A DNA stretch of 58,920 nucleotides from Gammaproteobacteria bacterium (GTDB lineage Bacteria > Pseudomonadota > Gammaproteobacteria > SZUA-229): contig WFMW01000004.1 in assembly GCA_015488885.1 (NCBI GenBank), positions 1 through 58,920 on the forward strand. The letters are read 5' to 3'. Positions 45,795 to 55,603 of the stretch are shown piece after piece (the stretch's first letter is position 1; each line of letters starts with the position of its first letter). The notes beneath the pieces are model-generated. The model saw only the letters and a program-made list of their open reading frames with translations. It searched no databases and was not told where the DNA came from. Position numbers and translations under genes: made by a program.

Positions 45795-47201
45795 CTAAAA
45801 CGGCATACCGGACAACAGGTAATGGGTTGCGATGGATGAAATAAAACCAAGCATCACTACCCAGCTCCATTTTAAATGCCCGAAAAAAGTATAATTACCT
45901 TTTGCCTGCCCCATTAACGCCACCCCTGCAGCAGAACCAATCGATAGTAACGAACCACCCACACCTGCAGTAAATGTCACCAGTAACCACTGGTTCACGC
46001 TCATATCAGGCATCATGGTTAGTACCGCAAACATAACGGGAATATTATCAATCACCGCAGACATAATCCCCACCAGGATATTCGCCCAGCTGGTACCCAG
46101 ACCGGTATAGAGAAGATGCGAAGTAAGGGTCAGATAGCCAAAGGCACTTAAACCGCCAACACATAAAATAACACCGTAGAAAAACATCAACGTATCCCAC
46201 TCAGCACGTTGTAACTGGTGAAAAATATCAAATGCCCCTTCACCATCAACCTGTGTTGCATTCTCAAAAGACTGTAACTTCTGTTTTTCAGATTGTTTTA
46301 ACCAGTAACCGAATAATTTAAGCACACCTAATCCGGTCATCATGCCCAGCATTGAAGGAAGATGAAGAAAACTGTGAAATAACACCGCTGTTATTATCGT
46401 ACCGAGAAACAGGATAATGACAATAAATCCACCGGGTTTCACCTGTACCGTTTCACCAGACTGTTCTGGCATACCTGCAGGAAGAAAGAAGGACATGACT
46501 AATGCAGGCACAAACCAGTTAACCAGTGAAGGCAAAAACAGGTGGAAAAACTGCCCAAACTGAACAACCCCTTTTTGCCAGACCATTAATGTTGTGATAT
46601 CACCAAAAGGACTGAATGCACCACCTGCATTGGCAGCGATAACAATATTAATACAACCAAGGGTGATAAATTTTGCCTGCTTGCCAGCTACAGCCATAAT
46701 AACCGCACCCATAACCAGTGCCGTGGTCAAATTATCAGCAACCGGTGAAATAAAGAAAGCCAGTAAACCGGTTATCCAGAAAATATTTTTTAACGATAAT
46801 CGTTTTGATACCAGATAAGCACGCAAGGCGGCAAAAATATTACGCTCTTCCATGGTATTCACATAGGTCATGGCTGATAATAAAAACAGCAATAACTCGG
46901 CATATTCCAGGATATTATGTTGAATGAGTATTTCTGCGCTATGGGTATCACCATTGTGATTAAAGGTAAGCGCAACCAGTACCCAGATTATTCCCGCAGC
47001 CACCATCACCGGTTTGGATTTGCGCAAATGCAGAAACTCCTCACCAATGACCAGTGCATAAGCAAATGCAAACAGAATAACAGAGATAATACCCATCCAG
47101 GTGGCCGTGAAATCGGTGGTGCTGACGGCGACCTCACTACTGGCATCAGCCAGTCCAGGAAACAACAGAAAGAAAATTAATATTACTGAAATTTTGATCA
47201 T
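45795..47201 (-). CDS. nhaD: NhaD-type Na+/H+ antiporter
   Basis: A 468-residue ion transporter of the IT superfamily that expels Na+ (or Li+) in exchange for protons, common in marine and halophilic bacteria. It has a signal-like first helix and about twelve more, with NhaD landmarks SPVADNLTTALVMG, NAGGAFSPFGDITTLMVWQKG and SAVIDNIPVMFAVLTM. ATG at 47201 follows AAGGGCGAG; the frame from 47294 would add 31 polar residues and is unlikely. Confidence 0.93.
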   Translation of the reverse strand: MIKISVILIFFLLFPGLADASSEVAVSTTDFTATWMGIISVILFAFAYALVIGEEFLHLRKSKPVMVAAGIIWVLVALTFNHNGDTHSAEILIQHNILEYAELLLFLLSAMTYVNTMEERNIFAALRAYLVSKRLSLKNIFWITGLLAFFISPVADNLTTALVMGAVIMAVAGKQAKFITLGCINIVIAANAGGAFSPFGDITTLMVWQKGVVQFGQFFHLFLPSLVNWFVPALVMSFFLPAGMPEQSGETVQVKPGGFIVIILFLGTIITAVLFHSFLHLPSMLGMMTGLGVLKLFGYWLKQSEKQKLQSFENATQVDGEGAFDIFHQLQRAEWDTLMFFYGVILCVGGLSAFGYLTLTSHLLYTGLGTSWANILVGIMSAVIDNIPVMFAVLTMMPDMSVNQWLLVTFTAGVGGSLLSIGSAAGVALMGQAKGNYTFFGHLKWSWVVMLGFISSIATHYLLSGMPF

Positions 47202-47415
47202 TATCTCGCCCTTATCAGGAAACGGATGATCCACACAGGATTCACTTAGCGTTTCCCTCATTATAGTTATTATAAATACCCTTTCAGGAAACATTTATGC
47301 ATAAGCTTTTACACCCGTATCATACAAAAATCACTTAAAAATGAATAATTGTAGATTCATATCGACAGCATACAGACTTTCTTTATAGTGCATTACAAAA
47401 GAAAGACCCTGTTGA

Positions 47416-49437
47416 CTAAAAAATGCCGAATAATTTATGTGCTTCTCTGTATTTTTTTAGCATAGTTATGATAGATGCATTTTTTCCCTGTTGCGCCAGC
47501 TCCAAAGCTTGTTCACGTTTATTATTTCTTATATCTATATCTGCCCCGGCATCCAGCAGTAGTTCTACTGACTCAGGACTATTTGCCAGAACAGCAAGCA
47601 CTAATGCTGTATTACCAATATTATTTTTCAGATTAAGAGCAGAACCCATGGTCAATAGTGTTCTTACTGTTTTAGAATAGCTGCGGCTTGCTGCTATCAT
47701 CAAAGCGGTATTACCATCATTAGCCCGGGCATTAATTTTCAGACCTTTTTTTATCAAGGCAGGCATTACATCAGGATTATCCAGCATCGCCGCACGATGC
47801 AACAGAGTTAATCCGTTCTGATCTTTACCCTGCAGATTTGCCTGATTTCCTAGCAGGTAATCCACCATAGCAGGACTGGCTGATTCCATAGCATACCAGA
47901 GTGCATCATGGCCAGCAGCGTTGCGTACTGAAATATCGGCACCGGCTTTAACCAGACGTTTAACCGTTGATAATGACATGGTTTCAATGGCCCGCATTAA
48001 ATCATTGCGAGCATTTTCCGTATCATTATCCGGTTTTGCATGATATTTAAGTAATAGGCCAGTAATCACCTCCTGTTTATTTATGATGGCATAAGTTAGC
48101 GCTGTACGCTTATTATGATCCTTAAGTTGAACGCTTGCACCTGCTTTAAGTAATGCAATAACCGCTTTTTTATTTCCTTTATCTACTGCCCACATTAATG
48201 GAGTTTTACCTTTTCTACTATACAGGTTTATTTTTGCACCGTAATGAATTAGCTGACTAATAATCTGTGAATTACCTTTTATAGCGGCACGCGTTAAAGG
48301 CGTATGACCTTCCCTGTCCTGCTGATTTGGGTTTGCACCCTGTTTAAGAAGCTTCAGCATAACCTCTGACTTCCCCCGCCAGACAGCTAGCATTAATGGT
48401 GTCCATAATTTATAGATACCTGTTGTACTCTTATGCAGCACAGTAAGTTTTTGCTGTACAGTTAATGCCGGTTTTTTCTCTGCTGGCAACCAGGCACCAT
48501 ATTTTTTCAGTAATGCAACCGTTGTTTTATGCCGATTTTTTTCCGCCAGCATAATGGCGGTTTCACCCCTGTTGTTTTTTAATGATAGCGATGATTTTCT
48601 TTTCAGTAAAACGTTAACCGTCGAGTTATAACCTTTCATGGCCGCAAGCATTAATGCAGTATTGTTATTGGCATCACGAATATTAATTCTTGCGTGATGG
48701 TTTAACAGATCAAGTACAACATTATTTTGAGCGGTTAATGCAGCAAGTAACAGGGGGCGGTTACTATATTTGTCTACCGCATCAACATTCGCACCATGTT
48801 TAAGTAACAGATGAATAAGTTTGCTGTTCTTCTGTAACAGGGCATCAAATATAACCGGTCGCTGGTGACTATCACGCGTATCTGCACTAACTCCCTGCGC
48901 CAGTAACTGCCTGGTACGATAAACATCCGCTGAGTGAACAGCCTGTACCAGCACCTTGCCGGAATTAGATGCTTCTGCTTTATTTAACGGTATCACATCA
49001 ATGGACTGTAATCTTTTCAGTCGCTGTTCTGCTGTTTTATAACCATGCTTAGCGGCAACCTTTAACCAGTGTATAGCCTTGTCAATATTTTTTTCAACGC
49101 CGGAACCCTGCTCATACATAACACCAAGTGAATACTGCGCGCGGGTAAAACCATGTACAGCTGACTGCTTCATCCAGTAGGCCGCTTTGCGATTATTTTC
49201 ATTCAAACCCTGGCCATTTCTGCACATCACAGCAAGATAATACTGCGCCTCACCGTCACCCTTTCTGGCTAGTGATTTTAAAATGCCAATTGCCTTTGTG
49301 TACGCCTGTGAGCGTATTGCTATTTTTGCCTCAGTCAATGATGCTGCCTGTACAACATTGACTACAGGCAGTAATAAACACAGAGAAAACGCCAATGCCC
49401 TGACTATTAAAAACTGCACAATATTCCTCTTCACCAA
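47416..49437 (-). CDS. Exported Sel1/ankyrin-repeat protein
   Basis: A 673-residue protein with a signal peptide ending near NVVQAA. Three Sel1-like repeats follow (GEAQYYLAVMCRNGQGLNENNRKAAYWM). From about residue 155 there are some fifteen ankyrin repeats (for example NTALMLAAMKGYNSTVNVLLKR). Repeat proteins of this kind bind other proteins. It starts 27 bp after the FAD oxidoreductase gene and is probably co-transcribed, which hints at a scaffolding role near the electron-transfer proteins. That is speculative. Confidence 0.85.
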   Translation of the reverse strand: MVKRNIVQFLIVRALAFSLCLLLPVVNVVQAASLTEAKIAIRSQAYTKAIGILKSLARKGDGEAQYYLAVMCRNGQGLNENNRKAAYWMKQSAVHGFTRAQYSLGVMYEQGSGVEKNIDKAIHWLKVAAKHGYKTAEQRLKRLQSIDVIPLNKAEASNSGKVLVQAVHSADVYRTRQLLAQGVSADTRDSHQRPVIFDALLQKNSKLIHLLLKHGANVDAVDKYSNRPLLLAALTAQNNVVLDLLNHHARINIRDANNNTALMLAAMKGYNSTVNVLLKRKSSLSLKNNRGETAIMLAEKNRHKTTVALLKKYGAWLPAEKKPALTVQQKLTVLHKSTTGIYKLWTPLMLAVWRGKSEVMLKLLKQGANPNQQDREGHTPLTRAAIKGNSQIISQLIHYGAKINLYSRKGKTPLMWAVDKGNKKAVIALLKAGASVQLKDHNKRTALTYAIINKQEVITGLLLKYHAKPDNDTENARNDLMRAIETMSLSTVKRLVKAGADISVRNAAGHDALWYAMESASPAMVDYLLGNQANLQGKDQNGLTLLHRAAMLDNPDVMPALIKKGLKINARANDGNTALMIAASRSYSKTVRTLLTMGSALNLKNNIGNTALVLAVLANSPESVELLLDAGADIDIRNNKREQALELAQQGKNASIITMLKKYREAHKLFGIF

Positions 49438-49464
49438 TAAACTATTTTATATATCGACAAAATA

Positions 49465-50775
49465 TCAGGCAGTACCAAATTTTGTATCGACTGTAACACC
49501 AGTTTTTTTCAGGAACCCAGTCGGTAAAATACCACCTGCACAAACAATGACGGTGTCATTTGCAATGCTTAGTTCATCGTTACCTGTTTTAATGATAACC
49601 CTGTGAGGCTCAATGATTTTTACATTTGATTTCATCAATATATGTAGCCGTCCTGCCTTTTGTACTGCCGAAGCGTTTGTACGATTTTTTTCTTTTGCAC
49701 GCGAAAAGGCTTCACTACGATATGAAATAGTTACCGTTGTACCTGGCACTTCAGCAATGCTTACCGCAGCTTCCAGAGCACTATCACCACCGCCGACAAT
49801 CAATACATGTTGATTACGATACTGTTCTACATCAATCAGCCTGTATACAACCTTGGGTAGATCTTCTCCGGGTACGTCCAGTTTTCGCGGCGTACCACGG
49901 CGACCAATTGCCAGTAAAACCGCCCGACTATGGTAGTTAGTATTAATCGTTTTTACATGAAATCCCTGTTCTTCAATTTCAATACTCTCAACCTGTTCCC
50001 TTTCCTTAATCTTCAGCCCGCTCTGGCTCACTACAGACTGCCAGAATTCCATCAATATTTCTTTGGTCGTTTCTCTAAACTGCATCTTTCCAACTATGGG
50101 TAATACTGCCGGTGCTGTCATAACAATTTTCCCACGGGGATAATGAGAAACAGTTCCTCCTAATGAGTCCTGTTCCAGTGTTATAAAATCAAGTTTTTTC
50201 TCCTTTGCAGCCAGTGATGCTGCGATACCAGCAGGACCTGCTCCAACAATAATCAGGTCGAGTTTCCCACCACGCTTTATTCCAGGCAATTTAACTATCG
50301 TATTCACCGCTTCAACGCCCTGCCTGACAGCATTTCGAATTAAACCCATACCACCAAGCTCACCGGCTATAAATATACCCGGAACATTAGTCTGGAAGTT
50401 TTTATCTACCTGAGGAATATCTACACCCCGTTTTTCGGTGCCAAAAACCAGTTCAATGGCATTAAAAGGACAGGCTGTTTTGCAGGCACCATGGCCAATA
50501 CAATGTGTCGGGTTGATTAAATGAGCCTTACCATGTATTAATCCAAGCACATTTTTAGTTGTTTCAGGGCAGGCATTTATACAGCTTGCACAACCCAGAC
50601 AGAGGTTATGATCAATCAGAGGATGAAGTGATGCAGGTTCGGCCATACCTGACGCTTTGACTTCATCAAAAATACGTTGGCTAAGATGCTGTTTTTGCGC
50701 CCGCTTCCATAAATAATAAAATAATATAATCAGTAATGGCAGGCCATAATAAAGGATTAAAGGTGATATTGTCAT
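49465..50775 (-). CDS. Membrane-anchored Fe-S/FAD NAD(P)-dependent oxidoreductase
   Basis: A 436-residue protein with one N-terminal membrane helix (residues 5-22) and a double ferredoxin-like domain: C59-x2-C62-x2-C65-x3-C69P and C92-x5-C98-x3-C102P, where His95 replaces the expected second Cys. A thioredoxin-reductase-like flavoprotein follows, with FAD site IIVGAGPAGIAAS (about 175) and NAD(P) site HVLIVGGGDSALEAA (about 323). It would pass electrons between pyridine nucleotide and a membrane partner. It is divergent from the cytochrome genes and shares their 276-bp control region. Confidence 0.85.
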   Translation of the reverse strand: MTISPLILYYGLPLLIILFYYLWKRAQKQHLSQRIFDEVKASGMAEPASLHPLIDHNLCLGCASCINACPETTKNVLGLIHGKAHLINPTHCIGHGACKTACPFNAIELVFGTEKRGVDIPQVDKNFQTNVPGIFIAGELGGMGLIRNAVRQGVEAVNTIVKLPGIKRGGKLDLIIVGAGPAGIAASLAAKEKKLDFITLEQDSLGGTVSHYPRGKIVMTAPAVLPIVGKMQFRETTKEILMEFWQSVVSQSGLKIKEREQVESIEIEEQGFHVKTINTNYHSRAVLLAIGRRGTPRKLDVPGEDLPKVVYRLIDVEQYRNQHVLIVGGGDSALEAAVSIAEVPGTTVTISYRSEAFSRAKEKNRTNASAVQKAGRLHILMKSNVKIIEPHRVIIKTGNDELSIANDTVIVCAGGILPTGFLKKTGVTVDTKFGTA

Positions 50776-50785
50776 CGTCTATAAC

Positions 50786-50832
50786 TTAGGGAAGCTCTGA
50801 ACTAGTCTGGATACAGAAAAAGTATTCCATGG
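50786..50832. repeat. Single-arm copy E of the dispersed repeat
   Basis: AGGGAAGCTCTGAACTAGTCTGGATA matches the family consensus in one arm. It lies in the divergent region 50776-51051 between the oxidoreductase and the cytochrome-b-like gene. The remaining bases there hold only a short open frame that I do not support as a gene. Confidence 0.5.
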
Positions 50833-51051
50833 TTATATCCACGCCGGGAACAGGACTTTTGTTGCATATTTTTTATAAATATTTCAACAAGCTCATTATT
50901 TTTCTATTCATACTGCTATTCGTCCTGATATTCATCCCGATAAATATTTCCTGTACAAGTGGAACCAAAATACGCTACCAGACGTGTCTGGTTAACAGGA
51001 ATATATCAGAAATAAACAGAAAATATTCATTACCATGATCTATAGCTACTT

Positions 51052-51885
51052 ATGATACAAGCATCATTTAAACTATTGAGAACTAACTTTTTATTGCTCT
51101 GTGCAACTATCGTACTTTATATAGGCTGGATGCACAGAAGTGATAATTATCTTAGTGCGGAGACTGGAACCGGCTATGCTCTCGGTATTATCGGCGGCAG
51201 TCTGATGCTTACTCTCCTTCTTTACCCGCTGAGTAAACGTATTACACTACTGACCAGATTAATTCCCATTCGTTACTGGTTTGGCATGCATATGCTATTA
51301 GGTATTGTTGGGCCTATACTGGTTTTATTCCACTCTAACTTTCATCTTGGTTCAGCAAATAGCTCTATTGCACTTATCTGTATGCTCATGGTTGCAGGCA
51401 GTGGTGTAATCGGGCGATACATATACACGCATATTCATCATGGTCTGTATGGCACACGCATTACCCTTAAGGAACTCAGACAGGAAACTGAAAATAAGCA
51501 TTCAGCCATTCTCACGCTGTATGAAAAAGACAGTAAATTAGCCAGTCAGTTGAAAAATATGGAAGATAAAGCCATGCAGCCCTATACCAATATAATAAGC
51601 AGTCTGCTACAGGTTATGTATCTGGCTATTAATGCACCATGGATGAAAAGAAAAATACTCCAGTCTTTAAAAAATAGTTATAGTGAAAATACCGACGAGA
51701 CATACATAGCTGACAAAAAAATAGTTGTCTGTACCGTTAAGAAATATCTTTTAACACTAAGAAAGGCAGCCGCATTAAGCGTATATGAAAGGCTGTTTTC
51801 CTTATGGCATATTCTCCACCTGCCATTGTTTATTATGATGATTATTACTGCGGTTATTCATATTTTTGCAGTACATCTTTATTAA
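51052..51885 (+). CDS. Cytochrome b / ferric-reductase-like membrane protein
   Basis: The 277-residue integral membrane protein has helices at about 10-27, 42-60, 77-96, 104-125 and 250-275. His pairs spaced as in dihaem b cytochromes occur: His80 and His94 in the third helix (WFGMHMLLGIVGPILVLFHSNFH) and WHILHLP ... AVIHIF in the last. The middle loop is long and charged. I recognise no exact family. It is the first gene before the multihaem cytochromes (37-bp gap), so it is well placed to move electrons across the inner membrane between the quinone pool or the Fe-S flavoprotein and the periplasm. Confidence 0.7.
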   Translation: MIQASFKLLRTNFLLLCATIVLYIGWMHRSDNYLSAETGTGYALGIIGGSLMLTLLLYPLSKRITLLTRLIPIRYWFGMHMLLGIVGPILVLFHSNFHLGSANSSIALICMLMVAGSGVIGRYIYTHIHHGLYGTRITLKELRQETENKHSAILTLYEKDSKLASQLKNMEDKAMQPYTNIISSLLQVMYLAINAPWMKRKILQSLKNSYSENTDETYIADKKIVVCTVKKYLLTLRKAAALSVYERLFSLWHILHLPLFIMMIITAVIHIFAVHLY

Positions 51886-51921
51886 ATCAAGGCTAAACCT
51901 CTCGCTAACAAGTGACATTTT

Positions 51922-53502
51922 ATGTATCGATGCTTACCCTGTCTTTTCTGGTCTGTTTTTCTACTGTTTATATTAGCCCTGTCAGCGATAGCCAGTGCAG
52001 ATTCTCTGAAAACCCTGCTTATGCCAGGTCCATTAACGGATGCACATGCAAAATATGAGCATGATTGTAATAAATGCCATAATATCACTAGCAAAACCGA
52101 GCAGGGAAAAGTCTGTCTGCGATGTCACGACCATAAAGATATTCGTAATGATATTAATAAAAGAACCGGGTTTCACGGACGATTGTCCGATTCCGTACAG
52201 TTAAAATGCAAACACTGTCATACTGAACATAAAGGCAGAAAAGCTGAAATTATACTTTTAAATCCATCAACCTTTAATCACATAAACACCGATTTTGTTT
52301 TAAAAGGTGCCCACAGAAAGATTGTTTGCCAGGCTTGTCATAAACCTGAAAAAAAATACTCGCAAGCAGCACATAAATGCTATAGCTGCCATAGAAAAAA
52401 TGACGTACACAAAGGCAAACAGGGAAACAAATGTGATAACTGTCATACAGAAAATAACTGGAAAAAAACAAAATTTAACCATAATAAAACTCATTTTCCG
52501 TTAAAAGGTTCACATAAAAAAACAGCCTGTAATGCCTGCCATATTACACCAACCTATAAAGATACACCGAAAACATGCATAAGTTGCCACCAAATAGATG
52601 ACATTCACCCTGGTGAATTTGGTATCAAATGTAATCGCTGTCATAACTCAGTTAAATGGAAAAATGGACATTTTAATCATAATAAAACCGATTTTCCGTT
52701 AAAAGGTTCACACCAGAAAGCAACCTGCAATAGTTGTCACACATTAGGAGATAAAAAGACAAAGTTACCTAAAGACTGTTATGGCTGCCACAAAAACGAT
52801 GATATTCATCAAGGTCAGTATGGTAAAAAATGCCATACCTGTCATCGTTCAACATCATGGCAGAAACAGATATTTAACCATACTAAAAACACCGACTTTC
52901 CTTTACTGGGTAAGCATAAATCAATCAGCTGTAGCCTCTGTCATTCTGGAAATGTTTATAAAGAAAAACTCAAAACAGACTGTATTAACTGCCATAAACA
53001 GGACGATGTACATAAAGGTAAACAGGGCAGAAAATGTGATAACTGCCATAATGAAAGCAGCTGGAAAAGCAATGTTAAATTTGATCATGATCTGACAAAA
53101 TTTCCATTAATTGGCATGCATGCTACCACACAATGTGGTGAATGCCATCTGTCAACAACGTACAGCGATGCAAACACGGACTGTAATAACTGCCATACCG
53201 ATGATGATATACATAAACAGCGACTGGGAACGGATTGCGCAAACTGCCACAACCCCAATGCCTGGGATATCTGGATTTTCGATCATAATAAATCGACAAC
53301 TTTTAAAATTGATGGCGCGCATAAAAAAGCAGGTTGTTATGATTGTCACAAAACACCTTCATCAGGAAAAAAGCTGGTAACAGCAAGCGATTGTATCGGC
53401 TGTCATCGCAGTGATGATATTCACCATCGTCAATTTGGCAGAGACTGTGGACAATGCCACACTACAGACAGCTTTAAGGATATATTATTAAAACGCAGAT
53501 AA
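51922..53502 (+). CDS. 21-haem cytochrome c with six three-haem repeats
   Basis: A 526-residue exported protein with a signal peptide ending at IASA. I count 21 CxxCH motifs: three in the N-terminal part, then six repeats of about 67 residues each with three. The repeat reads FNHNKTxFPLKGSHKK..C..CH....C..CHxxDDIHxG..G..C..CH....W. His in KGSH and DDIH are likely distal ligands. Haem density is about one per 25 residues, typical of electron-wire cytochromes. It sits between the cytochrome-b-like and second multihaem genes. Confidence 0.92.
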   Translation: MYRCLPCLFWSVFLLFILALSAIASADSLKTLLMPGPLTDAHAKYEHDCNKCHNITSKTEQGKVCLRCHDHKDIRNDINKRTGFHGRLSDSVQLKCKHCHTEHKGRKAEIILLNPSTFNHINTDFVLKGAHRKIVCQACHKPEKKYSQAAHKCYSCHRKNDVHKGKQGNKCDNCHTENNWKKTKFNHNKTHFPLKGSHKKTACNACHITPTYKDTPKTCISCHQIDDIHPGEFGIKCNRCHNSVKWKNGHFNHNKTDFPLKGSHQKATCNSCHTLGDKKTKLPKDCYGCHKNDDIHQGQYGKKCHTCHRSTSWQKQIFNHTKNTDFPLLGKHKSISCSLCHSGNVYKEKLKTDCINCHKQDDVHKGKQGRKCDNCHNESSWKSNVKFDHDLTKFPLIGMHATTQCGECHLSTTYSDANTDCNNCHTDDDIHKQRLGTDCANCHNPNAWDIWIFDHNKSTTFKIDGAHKKAGCYDCHKTPSSGKKLVTASDCIGCHRSDDIHHRQFGRDCGQCHTTDSFKDILLKRR

Positions 53503-53603
53503 AGTAAATATTAAAATAGCAGGAACCTTTTCTACGGGAGACACGTTACAACTGTAATAAATGATAAAAATACGACTGTCTAGATAACTATACAAGCAAC
53601 GCT

Positions 53604-55559
53604 ATGCCGACACTTCGACTGTTACTTTTAATACCGGTTTTTTTCCTGAGTTTTAATATTCAGGCTGCTGTTTCCAGTAATCATTTTGATCACTTTTCTA
53701 CCGGCTTTCCATTAACCGGGAAACACCGTAATATCGATTGCTCAAGTTGTCACTTATCCGGCCACTTTAAAGGCGCTCCACTGGAATGTGCTGGCTGCCA
53801 TAACGGTTCACGTGCACCTGGCAAACCTGCGCAACATATCAGTAGCAGTATATACTGCGATGACTGCCATACGGTTAATTCCTGGCAGAGTGCAACCTTT
53901 GATCACACCGGTGTCCAGGGAAGTTGCACAAGCTGCCATAATAATACTACCGCTACCGGTAAATCACCTTCGCATATTCCTTCTTCCGCAATATGTGAAA
54001 GCTGCCACAATACCGTATCCTTTAACCATGTAAGCACTGTTGATCATGCAGAAGTCAAAGGCAGTTGCAACAGTTGTCATAATGGCAGTATCAGTACTGG
54101 CAAATCATCACAACATATTATCACTAACCAGCAATGTGACAGTTGCCACTCAACCACCAGCTGGAAAGGCGCTCGTTTTGACCACACGAATACCGCCGGT
54201 AAATGCAGCAGTTGCCACAATGGGGTAACAGCAACCGGTAAATCCATTTCACATCTGCAAACAAAAGCACAGTGTGATAGCTGTCATACAACCGCCAGCT
54301 GGAAGGCGGCCACTTTTGACCATTCAGCAGTCACCGCACCCTGCTCCAGTTGTCATAATGGTAGTGTTGCAACCGGCAAAAATGTAAACCACCTGAAAAC
54401 ATCAGCTGAGTGTGATAGCTGCCACACCACAGCTACCTGGAAAAATGCCCGTTTTGATCATTCAGCAGTGTCCGGCAACTGTAGCAGTTGTCATAACGGC
54501 AATATTGCCACCGGTAAAAGCGCCAGTCACTTACTTACCACGGCTGACTGCGGTAACTGTCATACTACAACATCGTGGAAAGGGGCTGGCTTCGATCACG
54601 CTTCCGTTTCAGGCCCCTGTTCAAGCTGTCATAACGGTGTTATTGCCACCGGTAAAACGGCTTCACATGTACAGACCAATGCACAATGTGATAACTGCCA
54701 TAATACGAATACATGGAAAGGCGCAAACTTTGATCATAGCTCGGTGACTGGAAGCTGTTCAAGCTGTCATAACGGGGTAACCGCGCCGGGCAAGAATTCG
54801 TCACATCTACCCACAAATGCTGACTGTGATAATTGCCATACCACCACCTCATGGAAAGGTGCCGTATTTGATCATGCATCAGTCACTGCAAGTTGTAATA
54901 GCTGTCACAACGGTGTGGTTGCCACCGGTAAAAGCCCGTCTCATTTACCGACCAATGCACAATGTGATGACTGTCATACCACCAAAACCTGGGCAGGAGC
55001 AAGCTTCAATCATAATTCGGTTACTGCACCATGTAGCAACTGTCACAACGGCGTTGTTGCCACCGGAAAAAATCCCACACATTTACAGACTAACAGTGAG
55101 TGCGATGCCTGCCATACAACAAATTCATGGTTGGGTGCCAGTTTTGATCACAACAATGTAACTGGATTATGCTCGAGCTGCCATAATGGTTCGACAGCAA
55201 CCGGGAAGAACACCACGCATTTTGTTACCACACTGGACTGTGAACGTTGTCACTCAACACAACGCTGGAAACCACTTGTATTATTCCGTCACGATTCCCC
55301 AGACTACCCGGGTGATCATCGCACTGCCACGCTCTGTGTAGACTGTCATACCACCAACAACCAGACCATCGCCTGGCCATTTCCGACATATAAGCCTGAT
55401 TGTGCTGGTTGCCATGCTAATAACTACAAATCAGATGAACACAAGGGAGCAGGTAATGTACCACTGCCTGTTGCGGATGTTCAGGACTGTAGTGGAACCT
55501 GTCACCTGAAAAAGGCGACAAAAAGCCATCAACACCGTGCAAGTGCTGGTGGATGGTAA
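53604..55559 (+). CDS. Multihaem cytochrome c with ten two-haem repeats (25 CxxCH and one CxxxCH)
   Basis: A 651-residue exported protein with a signal peptide ending near NIQAA. It has 25 CxxCH motifs and one CSGTCH. Residues 85-545 are ten tandem units of 46-47 residues (CDSCHTTxSWKGAxFDHxxV...CSSCHNGxxATGKxxxHLxTNA). Each has two CxxCH plus FDH and a second His as likely distal ligands. The C-terminal part is less regular. It may lie on or across the outer membrane together with the barrel protein encoded downstream (29-bp gap to its first possible start), though this is not proven. Confidence 0.92.
   Translation: MPTLRLLLLIPVFFLSFNIQAAVSSNHFDHFSTGFPLTGKHRNIDCSSCHLSGHFKGAPLECAGCHNGSRAPGKPAQHISSSIYCDDCHTVNSWQSATFDHTGVQGSCTSCHNNTTATGKSPSHIPSSAICESCHNTVSFNHVSTVDHAEVKGSCNSCHNGSISTGKSSQHIITNQQCDSCHSTTSWKGARFDHTNTAGKCSSCHNGVTATGKSISHLQTKAQCDSCHTTASWKAATFDHSAVTAPCSSCHNGSVATGKNVNHLKTSAECDSCHTTATWKNARFDHSAVSGNCSSCHNGNIATGKSASHLLTTADCGNCHTTTSWKGAGFDHASVSGPCSSCHNGVIATGKTASHVQTNAQCDNCHNTNTWKGANFDHSSVTGSCSSCHNGVTAPGKNSSHLPTNADCDNCHTTTSWKGAVFDHASVTASCNSCHNGVVATGKSPSHLPTNAQCDDCHTTKTWAGASFNHNSVTAPCSNCHNGVVATGKNPTHLQTNSECDACHTTNSWLGASFDHNNVTGLCSSCHNGSTATGKNTTHFVTTLDCERCHSTQRWKPLVLFRHDSPDYPGDHRTATLCVDCHTTNNQTIAWPFPTYKPDCAGCHANNYKSDEHKGAGNVPLPVADVQDCSGTCHLKKATKSHQHRASAGGW
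53856..55238 (+). repeat. Ten tandem copies of a 138-bp coding repeat
   Basis: The 46-residue haem-binding units (nine of 138 bp, one of 141 bp) lie head to tail. Their DNA is similar enough to recombine, so the number of haem units could change by unequal crossing-over. Confidence 0.85.
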
Positions 55560-55603
55560 CTATTTTAGTAGACAGCTAATTTTAGCTCTTGATTTTATTT
55601 AAT

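Noticed and set aside
50829-51038. 69-codon hydrophobic open frame between the oxidoreductase and the cytochrome-b-like gene
   Set aside because: It begins within a dispersed repeat, lacks a ribosome site, and shows no known motif; probably a chance frame in AT-rich DNA.
53856-55238. Regular 138-bp direct repeats resembling a CRISPR-like array
   Set aside because: The repeats are far too long and stay in one open reading frame that encodes CxxCH units; there is no spacer structure and no cas gene.
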